Below, one piece after another: positions 9,310 through 18,908 of a stretch of DNA of 64,000 bases. How positions within the stretch are numbered: the stretch's first letter is position 1; each line of letters begins with the position of its first letter. Position numbers and translations under genes: made by a program. Location: NCBI GenBank assembly GCA_016717595.1, contig JADKFE010000002.1, forward strand, positions 124,001 through 188,000, given 5' to 3'. Source of the stretch: Deltaproteobacteria bacterium. Its GTDB lineage: Bacteria > Myxococcota_A > UBA796 > CAJQPC01. The notes beneath the pieces were generated by a model. The model was not told the origin of the DNA and did no database searches. It was given only the letters and a program-made list of their open reading frames with translations.

Positions 9310-11016
9310 TTGGCCCAAGCCCATGCAAGTAGCCGTTTGCGTACTCCCCCCCAACAGAACCAAGAAGACCAACTTGTTGGCCCAGAGGGCGGCGGAGCGG
9401 GGCAACTAGACAACAGCCTGCTCCAAGAGCTGCTGGGCCAGATGCTACCGGGCGCTTATCGCGCCGCAACGACCGGCGCAGGCGGCGCTCTCCCCTACCA
9501 GGATCGTCTGGAGCGCTGCTTTGGCCAAAGCCTCGCCGATGTGCCCGCTTTTATGGGGCAGAAGGGCCTGATGCAGGCGGGTGCCTCGGCCGTGGCGGGC
9601 CCACAGGGGCTCGCCTTCGCCGATTCCAACCCCGCCGTAGAAGAGGTGGGTGAAGAGGTCGCTCATTGGCTGCAGAGCGCAGGCACATCGCGCGCGGCCG
9701 CGGAGACGATCAGCCAACCCGACCAGCCCTCTGAGCGTGAGGCGAAAGGCGCCGGGCGAAAGGTCGCCGCCGGGCAATCCGCCTCCGTATCGAGCACCCA
9801 GAACGGCCTACAGTGCAACCTGCTCAGCGACGCGAAGAACGGGATCAAAGATGCTATAAACCTTCGCGAGAATGAGGAGATGCTCGACGCGCAGGAAGAT
9901 CTGGACGACTTCCGCCAAGAGACCTTCGCACCCCTTGAAGACTTTCAGCCCTCCAGCGGAATCGGACAGTTCGACACAGCCTTCAACGCGAAGACCGGCC
10001 AGATGACGGTCTCCCTAAAGGTCAGCTATCAATTTGAGGACGGCGACCCAACCGCCGTTGCGCCGGGCTTTAAGCCTGAGGAGTTCCAATGGACCGACGC
10101 AGAAAAAGATGCCTGGAAGGCACGCTATCAAGCTGATGTCGGCGCGATGTGGTCAGGTCAACACCAGATCCACAGCACGCGCTCCTTCTGGGACTCGGTG
10201 TTGGTAAACGTCTCTGTGCAAGTGCTCGAAGACGCGAGCGATCCGCACTTTGAATTTCACGTCAAGAAGTATCCGCTCGACGCGGGCATGGCCCAGAGCT
10301 CTATCTGCCAGCCAGGGTATGAGCACAACAACAGCGGTAGCTGCTCCGCCCATGGCGACGGCCATGGCACCGGCGAGCTAGACAACAACGACCTGCGGGA
10401 GGAGCAGAAGCTGGATTGGGGAAATTCGCTGGTCGAGATTCATTTCCCCAGGGGGCGCAGCCGCTTGAACGCGGCGGGCAAAGCCGAGCTTGCACCCGTG
10501 GCCGATCAGATGAACGCAGACGTTACGACCCACGCAGAGCTCACAGGTCGCGCCAGCTCAGACCACAACGACGGGGTGACAGCGGCCGAGGGGGCGGCGC
10601 AGAACATGGAGATCGCGCGAGCGCGCAGCGAGAGCGTAGCCGCGGCCATAGGAGCGAGCGGCGTGAACCGTAGCCGTCTGTTGATGCGCAACGAGGGCGA
10701 GAACGGCGCATCCGACGACGAGTCATGGTGCCGCGTGGATGTGCAGGTAGGCGCCCAGCAGACGCAAAACCCCGCTCTGCATGAGACGGGGCACATGCTG
10801 GGTCTGGGTGACGAGTACGGGACGACGGCCGCCCCAGTAGGCAGCCCCGTCGAGGCGGGCTATGACGCGATGGTGCAGGCGCAGACCGGGACCGTGCTCG
10901 CCCGTGCAAGGGACGAGAGCGCGATGAGCGTAGGATCCACGGTGAAGCCCTGGCACTATAGCTCCTTCTTAGAGGCGCTTAAGCGCATCACTGGAATGAA
11001 CGAGTGGAGTGTGTGA
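9310..11016 (+). CDS. DUF4157-like / OmpA-like / metallopeptidase effector candidate
   Basis: TTG at 9310 is chosen because GGAGG lies 5 nt upstream; no in-frame ATG is nearby. The 568-aa protein has no signal peptide. Residues of about 50-125 resemble DUF4157 (LPYQDRLERCFGQSL then AFADSNP), but the usual HExxH is EEVAH, so that zinc site looks dead. Residues of about 380-490 resemble an OmpA C-terminal peptidoglycan-binding domain. The C-terminus has HETGHMLGLGDEY (H491, E492, H495, G498, D501: HExxHxxGxxD) and SAMSVG with a Met-turn-like M539, so it is metzincin-like. DUF4157 is a known N-terminal module of contractile-injection effectors and polymorphic toxins. The inferred role is an exported protease toxin; no injection-system genes are in view. 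Confidence 0.65.
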   Translation: MAQAHASSRLRTPPQQNQEDQLVGPEGGGAGQLDNSLLQELLGQMLPGAYRAATTGAGGALPYQDRLERCFGQSLADVPAFMGQKGLMQAGASAVAGPQGLAFADSNPAVEEVGEEVAHWLQSAGTSRAAAETISQPDQPSEREAKGAGRKVAAGQSASVSSTQNGLQCNLLSDAKNGIKDAINLRENEEMLDAQEDLDDFRQETFAPLEDFQPSSGIGQFDTAFNAKTGQMTVSLKVSYQFEDGDPTAVAPGFKPEEFQWTDAEKDAWKARYQADVGAMWSGQHQIHSTRSFWDSVLVNVSVQVLEDASDPHFEFHVKKYPLDAGMAQSSICQPGYEHNNSGSCSAHGDGHGTGELDNNDLREEQKLDWGNSLVEIHFPRGRSRLNAAGKAELAPVADQMNADVTTHAELTGRASSDHNDGVTAAEGAAQNMEIARARSESVAAAIGASGVNRSRLLMRNEGENGASDDESWCRVDVQVGAQQTQNPALHETGHMLGLGDEYGTTAAPVGSPVEAGYDAMVQAQTGTVLARARDESAMSVGSTVKPWHYSSFLEALKRITGMNEWSV

Positions 11017-11017
11017 G

Positions 11018-11560
11018 ATGGTCGAACTCTTGGCGCTGCTCCTGCCGCTTGGATGTGGGGACTCGCCCTCACACCGTGCTGCGGCCTCTCCACCCGCCGT
11101 GCAAGAGGTCGCGTTGAGGCCCCTTCCTACGCTTGAGGCCGACACTCTGCTGCTGGTGCTAGACCGGCAAACGGGGATGATGCATCGTTTCACAGAGGAT
11201 GGGCGGTGGAGCTCTTGGGTGGAAGGCAAAGGCTGGGTGCCCCAACAACCTCGGCCCTCGGGCCACCCCTGGGGGCCCACCCTGACGAAAGAGGATCTTG
11301 TCGCGCTTCGGGCGGCGCTAGAGCCGCTGCGCACCCTGCCTTCAGAGCTTCCAGCGCAGCTCCAAGGCCCAGCGGTGGTTCCAAACCAGGGGGGGGCCCT
11401 AGATCTGCGCCCCATCGCCTTTGTCGCCCGGCTGTCCGATGGTCAGGTGGTGACCGTGCAGATCACCGCCCACTTAGATCTGCCCAGCTCCATGGGGCCG
11501 CTGGGTGATCTCTTTGAGGTGTTGGACGCGGTCGCGTTCGGTCGGCGCTTCGACGAGTAG
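11018..11560 (+). CDS. Small lipoprotein, candidate immunity partner
   Basis: ATG at 11018 lies one base after the upstream TGA; a GTG at 11009 would overlap the upstream gene. The 180-aa product begins MVELLALLLPLGC, a short lipoprotein signal with lipobox LPLGC. The mature part has no recognised domain; it contains a WVEGKGW segment and a Leu/Pro-rich middle. Tight coupling to the metallopeptidase gene and a periplasm-facing location would suit an immunity protein or a chaperone, but this is inference from context only. Confidence 0.6.
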   Translation: MVELLALLLPLGCGDSPSHRAAASPPAVQEVALRPLPTLEADTLLLVLDRQTGMMHRFTEDGRWSSWVEGKGWVPQQPRPSGHPWGPTLTKEDLVALRAALEPLRTLPSELPAQLQGPAVVPNQGGALDLRPIAFVARLSDGQVVTVQITAHLDLPSSMGPLGDLFEVLDAVAFGRRFDE

Positions 11561-11647
11561 GAACCTCGATCTACCGGTGGTCCTCCAAGGTGAGCTCATC
11601 TCGCCCGCAGATGGGGCGTGACGAGCCGCAGCTTGTTCTCGCCCCCC

Positions 11648-13972
11648 TCACCTCCGCCTCTGCTCCAACAGCGCCTTAAACGCGTCGTTGAACGGCTCCT
11701 CCTTCTTCTTCGCCTGCGGCGGCGGCGGCGGCGCCTGCCGCTGCCCACCGCCCTGCCCCGGCCGCTGCCCGCCCTGCCCTTGCGGCGGACGTTGTTGGCT
11801 CTGCGCCGCGGCGGCGTCGCTGCGCATCGTCAGGGCGATGCGTTTGCGCGGCAGGTCCACCTCGACCACACGCACCTGCACGATGTCCCCGGCCTTCACG
11901 ACCTCGTAGGGGTCTTTCACGAAGCGGTCGGCGAGCTGGCTGATGTGCACGAGGCCGTCTTGATGCACGCCCACGTCCACGAAGGCGCCGAAGTTGGTGA
12001 CGTTCGTGACCACACCCTCCAGGCGCATCCCCGGCTTGAGGTCCTCGACCTTCTCGACGCCGTCGAGGAACTTCGCGGCCTTGAAGGTGGGGCGCGGGTC
12101 GCGGCCGGGCTTCTCGAGCTCGGCGAGGATGTCTTTGACGGTCGGCAGGCCGAACTGGGCGTCGGTGAAACGCTCGGGGCGCAGGCCACGCAGCACAGAC
12201 TCGTTGCCGATCACCTGCTGGATGGGTTTGCCCGCGGCGGCCAAGATGCGCTGCACCACCGGGTAAGCCTCGGGGTGAACAGACGAGGCGTCGAGGGGGT
12301 CGTCGCCGTCCAAGATGCGCAAGAAGCCCGCGCACTGCTCGAAGGTCTTGGGGCCCAGGCGCGGCACGTCGAGGAGCTGGCGGCGGTGTTTGAAGCGCCC
12401 GTGGGTGTCGCGGTAGGCCACGATGCCCCGGGCGAGGCTGGGGCTCAGGCCGGCCACCCGCTGGAGCAGGGTGGGGCTGGCGAGGTTCAGCTCCACGCCC
12501 ACGGCGTTCACGCAGTCCTCGATGACGTTGTCCAGCGCCCGGGCGAGGTCGCCCTGATCGACGTCGTGCTGGTATTGGCCCACGCCGATGGACTTGGGGT
12601 CGATCTTCACCAGCTCGGCCAAGGGGTCTTGCAGGCGGCGGGCGATGGACACCGCGCCGCGGAGGCTCACGTCGAGGTCGGGCAGCTCGTCCGAGGCCAG
12701 CTCGGAGGCGGAGTACACCGACGCCCCGGCCTCGCTCACGACCACCTTCGTCACCTTGGCGCCGTCAGGGCCCAGAGCCTCGATGAGCTCGGCGGCGAGC
12801 TTGTCGGTCTCGCGGCTGGCCGTGCCGTTGCCGATGGCGATGAGATCGACGTTGTGACGGCGAACCAGCACAGTCAAGGTCTTCAGCGAGCCCTGCCAGT
12901 CGTTCTTGGGCTGGTGGGGGTAGACGGTGGTGGTCTCCAACACCCGGCCCGTGCCGTCCACGACGGCCACCTTGACGCCGGTGCGGATGCCGGGGTCGAG
13001 GCCCAAGGTGGCCCGGGCCCCGGCGGGGGCGGCGAGGAGCACCTGGCGCAGGTTCTTGGAGAAGACGGAGATGGCCTCCTCTTCAGCCCGGGCGCGCAGC
13101 TCGTTGAGCAGGGCCAGCTCGGCGCGGATCGAGAGCTTCACGCGCCAGGCGAGGCGCACGGTCTCGGCGATGAACTTGTCGCCGGGGCGGCCTTGGTCGG
13201 CCCAGGCAAACCGCGCGGCGACCTCCCGCTCGCCGAAGGTGGGCACGAGGCCCTCGGCGTCGATGAGCTCCAGGTTGAGCACCTCTTCAGCGCGGCCACG
13301 GAACATCGCCAGGGCGCGGTGGGAGGGGATGGCGCCCAGGGCCTCGTCCACCTCGAAGTAGTCGCGGAAACGTGACGCCGGGTCGTTCTTGCCCTCACGC
13401 ACCCGGGACTGCACGCGCCCGTGCTTGCGCAGGTGCGCCCGGATGGCCTCGTTCACGTCAGCGTTCTCGGCCACCCGGGCCAGGAGGATCTCCCGGGCGC
13501 CCTCGACCACCGCGCGCACGTCGGCGAAGCCGCGCTCGGCGTCGATGAAGGGCGGGGCGTGGGCCTCGGGGGGCTTGGAGGGGTCGGCCAGGATGGCGTC
13601 GGCGAGGGGCTCCAGGCCGGCCTCGATGGCGAGCTGGGCCTTGGTGCGGCGCTTCTGGCGGTAAGGGAGGTAGAGGTCCTCCAGGCGGGCGAGGGTCTCG
13701 GCCTCCAAGAGCTGGGCGCGGAGCTCGTCGGTGAGCTTGCCCATCTCGTCGATGGCCTTGATGACGCGCTCGCGCTCGGCCTCCAAGGCGCGCAGGCCCC
13801 GAAGGCGCTCCTCAAGGCGGCGAAGCTGGATGTCGTCCAGGCCGTCCGTGGCCTCTTTGCGGTAACGGGCGATGAACGGCACGGTGGAGCCCTCGTCGAG
13901 GAGCCGCACGGCGGCCTCGACCTGGCGGGGGTTCACAGCGAGCTCTTCAGCGATTCGGAGGACGACGTTCAT
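11648..13972 (-). CDS. tex: Tex family transcription accessory protein
   Basis: ATG at 13972 follows GGAG within 8 nt and gives 774 aa, the usual Tex length; the upstream in-frame extension is not family-like. The order is a Tex N-terminal helical domain starting MNVVLRIAEEL, a YqgF/RNase H-like domain (LGLDPGIRTGVKVAVVD, around residues 325-450), helix-hairpin-helix repeats (around 490-560), and an S1 RNA-binding domain (GVVTNVTNFGAFVDVGV, around 647-715). A Gln/Pro/Gly-rich then Lys-rich tail follows. Tex binds nucleic acids and affects transcription in many bacteria. It is divergent to the SGNH gene with 109 bp between starts. Confidence 0.95.
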   Translation of the reverse strand: MNVVLRIAEELAVNPRQVEAAVRLLDEGSTVPFIARYRKEATDGLDDIQLRRLEERLRGLRALEAERERVIKAIDEMGKLTDELRAQLLEAETLARLEDLYLPYRQKRRTKAQLAIEAGLEPLADAILADPSKPPEAHAPPFIDAERGFADVRAVVEGAREILLARVAENADVNEAIRAHLRKHGRVQSRVREGKNDPASRFRDYFEVDEALGAIPSHRALAMFRGRAEEVLNLELIDAEGLVPTFGEREVAARFAWADQGRPGDKFIAETVRLAWRVKLSIRAELALLNELRARAEEEAISVFSKNLRQVLLAAPAGARATLGLDPGIRTGVKVAVVDGTGRVLETTTVYPHQPKNDWQGSLKTLTVLVRRHNVDLIAIGNGTASRETDKLAAELIEALGPDGAKVTKVVVSEAGASVYSASELASDELPDLDVSLRGAVSIARRLQDPLAELVKIDPKSIGVGQYQHDVDQGDLARALDNVIEDCVNAVGVELNLASPTLLQRVAGLSPSLARGIVAYRDTHGRFKHRRQLLDVPRLGPKTFEQCAGFLRILDGDDPLDASSVHPEAYPVVQRILAAAGKPIQQVIGNESVLRGLRPERFTDAQFGLPTVKDILAELEKPGRDPRPTFKAAKFLDGVEKVEDLKPGMRLEGVVTNVTNFGAFVDVGVHQDGLVHISQLADRFVKDPYEVVKAGDIVQVRVVEVDLPRKRIALTMRSDAAAAQSQQRPPQGQGGQRPGQGGGQRQAPPPPPQAKKKEEPFNDAFKALLEQRRR

Positions 13973-14081
13973 TCCAGCTCCAGCGGGGATCCCGATGGGT
14001 AACGGCCCGGGGATCCCGCCGCCAGGAGCCGAGCGCGCCGCCGACGCGCCGTTTTGGGTTACTCTCGGCGAAGGAGCGGCC

Positions 14082-15146
14082 ATGAAGGCGACACGCGCGG
14101 CGGGCCTCGCGCTGGTGACCACCCTGCTGTTTTTCGCGGGCGCTGAAGGCCTCGCGCGCCTCGTCTATGGCGCGCCCCGGCCGATGATGGGCGTGGAGCG
14201 CCAAGACGCCTACCTGCATGTGGACGGCGACGGTGTGGTCGTGAACCACCACCTCAAGGACGAGGCCCCGGTGCGGGTGCCGCGGGCCGTAGACCACCCC
14301 CGGGCCCTGTTTGTCGGCGGCAGCTCGGTTCACCAGGGGGTGCCGCCGCGCCCGCAGGAGTGGCCCGCCGTGGTGGGGGAGCTGCTGCGCGCGGACACGG
14401 TGAACTTGGGCTCGCCGGGCCTGGACTCGAACGATCTGGTGCGGGTCGTCCAGGAGGCCGAGGTGCTCACGCACAAGGTCATGGTGGTCTACGTCGGGCA
14501 CAATGACTTCGCCAACGCGTTTATGCGGGCGCGCTTCGCCGGGGGCGGCTCCCGGGCGCTCTCAAGGCTGCGGGTGGCGCTCATGGGCCTGCGCCTGTTC
14601 ACGCTGCTCGACGACCGCTTCGCCAGCCGAGGCGCCGGGCGCCGCCAAGAGGAGGCCGGGGTGCCGATCCTCAGCGCCGGAGAGAAGGCGGAGATCTTGA
14701 GCGGCTTAGAGGAGAACCTCCACACGATCATTGAGACCTGCGGAGATCGTGGCGTCAACGTCGTGCTCGTGTCCCCGGCGTCCTCAGTGCTGCACCCCCC
14801 GGCGGAGCAGGTCTGCGCCCCAGAGCGCTGCCTGAACGATGAGTTTCGCGCCGCCCAGGGCCTCGTGCGCCGAGATCCAAAGGCCGCCGCCGAGGCGTTC
14901 CGCGCCGTGCGGGACCGCGACTGGTCGTCGATCCGCGCGCCGAGCGAGGTTGTGGAGGTCTACCGCCGCGTCGCCCAAGAGACGGGCGCGCGGCTGGTGG
15001 AGGCTGAGACCGGGCTGCCGCGGGCGGACGGCGTGAACCTGCCCGCCGAGCGCCTGTTTCTGGACCAGCTTCATTACTCCGTGGAGGGGCACCGGGCCTT
15101 GGCGGAGCTGGTGGCGCCGACGATCGCCGAGGCGCTCAGGCGCTAG
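14082..15146 (+). CDS. SGNH/GDSL-like hydrolase with N-terminal membrane segment
   Basis: AAGGAG sits 5 nt before the ATG at 14082 (354 aa). A hydrophobic stretch at residues 7-22 is a signal anchor or signal peptide. SGNH blocks are visible: GGSSVHQG near residue 76 (catalytic Ser), GHND near 138 (Asn), and DQLHYSVEGH near 327 (Asp and His). The family includes lipases, acyl- and deacetylases acting on envelope glycans; the substrate is unknown. The space between block III and block V is larger than in compact GDSL lipases, and resembles exported alginate-acetylation-type enzymes. Confidence 0.8.
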   Translation: MKATRAAGLALVTTLLFFAGAEGLARLVYGAPRPMMGVERQDAYLHVDGDGVVVNHHLKDEAPVRVPRAVDHPRALFVGGSSVHQGVPPRPQEWPAVVGELLRADTVNLGSPGLDSNDLVRVVQEAEVLTHKVMVVYVGHNDFANAFMRARFAGGGSRALSRLRVALMGLRLFTLLDDRFASRGAGRRQEEAGVPILSAGEKAEILSGLEENLHTIIETCGDRGVNVVLVSPASSVLHPPAEQVCAPERCLNDEFRAAQGLVRRDPKAAAEAFRAVRDRDWSSIRAPSEVVEVYRRVAQETGARLVEAETGLPRADGVNLPAERLFLDQLHYSVEGHRALAELVAPTIAEALRR

Positions 15147-15165
15147 CCTGCCCGCCGCCGAAGGC

Positions 15166-17531
15166 TCAGGGGACGCCGCCGAGGATCTTCACCGTGCCGC
15201 CGATGTTTGCGAGGCCGATGGAGTCGCGCAGGGCCTCGGCGCGCGCTCGGCTCAAGGTGTCGTTGTGCATTATGGTGAAGTCACCGCCGACGGACTGCAG
15301 GCTGAAGAGCGGCTCGATGTCGGTGAGGTCGTTGTTCCAGTACACATAGAGCTCGTCATCTACGGTCGTGAGGCCCTCAAAGCCGGTCAGGCTCACCAAG
15401 GAGTCGTTCCCCTCAAGATGCAGCGTGTCCAGCTCCGTGATCCCCGCGAGGGCGCTCACGTCGTTGAGCATGGGGTTGTCGCGTAAGATGAGCTGGCCGT
15501 CAAACGCGGTGAGGGCCTCCAGGCCATTGAGGCTCTCCAAGGACATGTTGTCGTCGATGTAGAAGTTCGCGCCGATGGTCGCCAGCTTGTCGAGGCCGCT
15601 GAGGCTCACGAGGCTGTCGTTCTGGCTGATCTCGACCCGGGCCTTGATGAGCTTGAGGCCGTTGAGCCCGGTCAGGTCGGTGAGGGCGTCGCAGTGGCTG
15701 ATCAGCAGGTTGTCGGTGATGACCTTGACGTTCTCCAGGCCGGTCAAGCTCGTGAGGCCGTCGAGAAACCGCATCTGAAAGATGCCCTCGATCCGGGTGA
15801 TTGATGACAGATCACTGAAGTTCTTAAGGGCCGGGAGCTCGTCAAGGTGTATCTCCGGCAAGGTGCTCAGGCGCTCAAAACCCGACAAAGCGGCGAGCTG
15901 ATCGTTCCCTGTCAGGGCGACGTAGCTCGTGAGCGAGGTCAAGGCGGGCAGGTTCAGATCCGTGAGCCCGTCACTCCAGTAGACGATGAGGGCGCCCAGG
16001 GTCGTGAGCGAGGTGAGGTCGCTGAGGTCGACAAGGTTGTCCATGTTGCTGATCTTCAAGCTCCCGCCGACCGACGTGAGGCCCGCGAGACCCGAGAGGT
16101 CATCGAGCTCCAAGCTGTTCAGCCCCAGGTCTCCGCCGACGGACGTGAGGCCCTCTAAGCCGCTCAGCGACGTCAACAGATCGGCGTCGTCGATGTGCAG
16201 ATCGCCGCTCAAGGTGGTCAAGAAGCTGAGCCCGCTGATGTCAACGAGGGCGTCTAGGGTGTCGATGTTCACGCCGGAGACCTGCAGCGACGGGTTGAGG
16301 CCATCGAGGTTGGTGGTGTCGGCGAGCTTCACGAGGCTCAACTCGCCGCCGATGGTGACCAAGGCGTCGAGGCCCGAGAGATCGCCGCTGGGGAGATCGA
16401 GGTCCCTGAGGGTGAGATCGGCGCCGACGCTCTGAAGGTTGGCGAGGTCGCTGAGGTCACCGCTGGCGGTGGTGAAAGAGCGCAGCGTGAGGCTGCCCCC
16501 CACCTCGGTCAAGGCGCGGAGGCCGGAGACGTCGCTGACCCCGCTGAGCTCGAGGGAGACGTCTCCCGTCACCCACTCCAAGGCGGACAGACCGTTCACC
16601 TGGGTCAGATCACCGGAGGAATTTACCTCCATCTCAACCGATCCGTCGATGCCCACAACACAATGGAGCGCGTCGACCTCCGCGTCCTCGGCGCTGGTCA
16701 GCGTCACGTCGCCGTGGATCTCACGGGTGGAGCAGGCCGAGGCGCAGACGTCCTCGATATACCACGCATACACGTCCCCGACGTAGGGGCCGCCAGCGGA
16801 GAGGCTGGGGTCCGTCGGGGCGCAGTCGTCGGCGTCGGCGACGCCGTCCCTGTCGGCGTCATCATCGAGGGTCGAGGCGTCACAGTCCTCGTCGATGCCG
16901 GTGTACGGCAGCTCTGTGGCGTCGGGGTTGATCGCAGGGTCGCTCTCGTCGCAGTCCTCATGGGCGTCAAAGCCGTCGCCGTCGAGGTCATCGTCGAGGG
17001 TGGTGGCGTCACAGTCCTCGTCGATGCCGTTGTAGAGGATCTCGTTCGCGTCGGGGTTGATCCGCGAGTCACGATCGTTGCAGTCATCGGCGAGGGCGAA
17101 GCCGTCGCGGTCGAGGTCGTCGTCGGGGGTGGCGGGGTCACAGTCATCGTCGTGGCCGTTGTAGACCCGCTCTTTGGCGCCGGGGTGAACGATGGCGATT
17201 GTGTCGTCGCAGTCCACGTCCGCGGTAAACCCGTCGCCGTCGGCGTCGGCGTCGGGGTCAAAGGTGTCGTCGCCGGTGTCGTCGCCAGTGTCGTCGCCGG
17301 TGTCGTCGCCGCTGTCGTCGCCGCTGTCGTCGCCGTGTCGTCGCCGCTGTCGTCGCCGCTGTCCTCACCCGTCTCACCCGTCTCACCCGTCTCGTCAGGC
17401 TCGCTGGTGTCCTCCACCTCGCCGCTGTCCTCAGTGTCGCCGCTGTCCTCGGGCTCGCTGGAGTCATTGGGCTCTTTGTCACCGCAGGCGATGAGGCTGA
17501 GGGTGAGCAAGAGGGCGAGGTTGAGACGCAT
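15166..17531 (-). CDS. LRR/receptor-L-like lipoprotein with MopE repeats, frameshifted
   Basis: The N-terminus is MRLNLALLLTLSLIAC from ATG 17531, a lipoprotein signal, followed by a Ser/Asp/Glu/Thr linker. The frame breaks at 17335/17336, where one 12-bp repeat unit has 11 bp. From there to 15166 the other frame carries the rest: three to four DCDDxDxxIxPxAxE-type Asp-rich modules, then about 500 residues of leucine-rich repeats of the LxGLxxLTSVGGDLxI type, as in receptor-L/LRR proteins. Adding one base gives exactly 789 codons. As it stands, a GTG at 17217 would give a leaderless 683-aa product. The inferred role is a surface protein. A real slip or a sequencing error are both possible. 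Confidence 0.75.
17264..17359 (-). repeat. 12-bp tandem repeat with an 11-bp unit
   Basis: Eight units of (G/C)TGTCGTCGCC(G/A) on the plus strand encode Gly-Asp-Asp-(Ser/Thr) on the minus strand. The unit ending the run at 17336-17346 lacks its first base, which shifts the reading frame of the lipoprotein gene. Confidence 0.85.
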
Positions 17532-17666
17532 GGGAGCTCCGTCATGCAGGGGTCCTGGGTAGAGCGCCAGAAGTGTCGTAGGGATCACCCTTTTGTTTGG
17601 CTTCGCCTGAAGCGGACGCCGAGGGCCCGCTGCAATACTGCGCGGCGAAACGCGGTAAGCTTCGCC

Positions 17667-18908
17667 ATGGTCTCCACCGCCCTGCTGCTCCTCCTCGTCT
17701 CCTGCGCCGCCCGCGACCTCACGCTGCGGCCCCTCGCTGAGCTGGCCCCGGCCCCGGCGCGGGCCTTGGCCTTCCAGACTGAGGAGGAGGCCTGGCGCGT
17801 CTTGCTCAGCCAAGGGGGCCTGCCGCCGCCTAAGGTGCCGCCGGTGCTGATCTTGGATGACCGGTTTCCGGCGCCGGGTCACGTCAGCAACTTGATGTAC
17901 GCCCCGCGCTTTCTGGGTGACGCGGACGACGCCCGGGCCTTGATGGGCCGGTGGACGACGAGCTGGGCCGGGCGGCCCGTGGCCTTGGAGGGGCTCAGCG
18001 ACGAGGTGCTCGTCGAGGGGGTCGCCGCCTGGGCCCTGGTGGGCCTCGCCCGAGAGCTCGCTGGGTACACCGCCACCGAGGGCTGGACCTTACGCCGAGA
18101 CGAGCTGATCCCCGAGGCGATGATGGCGGCCCAGGCCGGGATCTTCGCCCTGGACGCCCTCATCACCAGCGGGCGGGTGCCCCCAAGCTGGCGAAGCTCC
18201 TACGACGCCTTGCTGAACGCCGTGCTGGCCGAGACCTCGGCCCCCATCACCGCCAACAGCCCGATCGATGACCCGGCCGCTTGGCTCAGCCAAGGCGAGG
18301 AGCTGCGCCAAGGCCTCGGCAACGCGGTGGTCTTGGGCTTGGGTGAGGTGACGCTCACCGACAACGAGCGGGCCGCGCACTACGAGGCCAACCGGATGCT
18401 TCTGGCCTCTGAGACGGCGTGGCTCTCGGGCCCTCCGACCTTGCCCGAGTCGTTGACCACACGCCTCGCCGAGCACCCCCAGCGCACCGTCGAGCGATCC
18501 CTCGGCAACGCTGACCCGCCGCTCCAGTCCTGGGAGCGCTCGGCGGAGGGCGTCTATGTCGGGGCGGTGAACGAGCGGGGCTGGATGTTTCGCCTCGACC
18601 TGGAGGGCGACCGGGTGCGCGCTGTGCTCACCGTGCCGATGCCCAAGAACCCCGCCCTGGAGCGTGACCTGATGGCCTTGGCGAACGCCGTGAACGGCGC
18701 GTTGGACTCCGCCCACCTCGACCTGATGCCCGGCGAGCTGCGCCTACGCCACGCCTGGACCCCGCTGACCTCCGACGCCACCGCCGCCGACGCGCTGGGC
18801 GCCTTGGTGACCGTGGCGGATCGTTGGGCGCCCCTGTTTGAGCAGGTCGCCACCAAGGCGCTCACCGTCGAGGCGGCCTGGGCGATGGGCCAAGGAGGCA
18901 CACCATGA
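17667..18908 (+). CDS. Lipoprotein of unknown function
   Basis: ATG at 17667 opens MVSTALLLLLVSC, a short lipoprotein signal; the upstream open frame is not protein-like. The mature 400 residues are mostly helical and Ala/Leu-rich, with no recognised catalytic motif. The middle has a WRSSYDALL segment and the C-terminus FEQVATKALTVEAAW. The TGA overlaps the next ATG (ATGA at 18905), so the two lipoproteins are probably made together and may form one envelope complex. Unknown function. Confidence 0.7.
   Translation: MVSTALLLLLVSCAARDLTLRPLAELAPAPARALAFQTEEEAWRVLLSQGGLPPPKVPPVLILDDRFPAPGHVSNLMYAPRFLGDADDARALMGRWTTSWAGRPVALEGLSDEVLVEGVAAWALVGLARELAGYTATEGWTLRRDELIPEAMMAAQAGIFALDALITSGRVPPSWRSSYDALLNAVLAETSAPITANSPIDDPAAWLSQGEELRQGLGNAVVLGLGEVTLTDNERAAHYEANRMLLASETAWLSGPPTLPESLTTRLAEHPQRTVERSLGNADPPLQSWERSAEGVYVGAVNERGWMFRLDLEGDRVRAVLTVPMPKNPALERDLMALANAVNGALDSAHLDLMPGELRLRHAWTPLTSDATAADALGALVTVADRWAPLFEQVATKALTVEAAWAMGQGGTP

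Noticed and set aside
11618..13375. 585-codon open frame on the plus strand
   Set aside because: Antisense to tex over its length, no domain visible.
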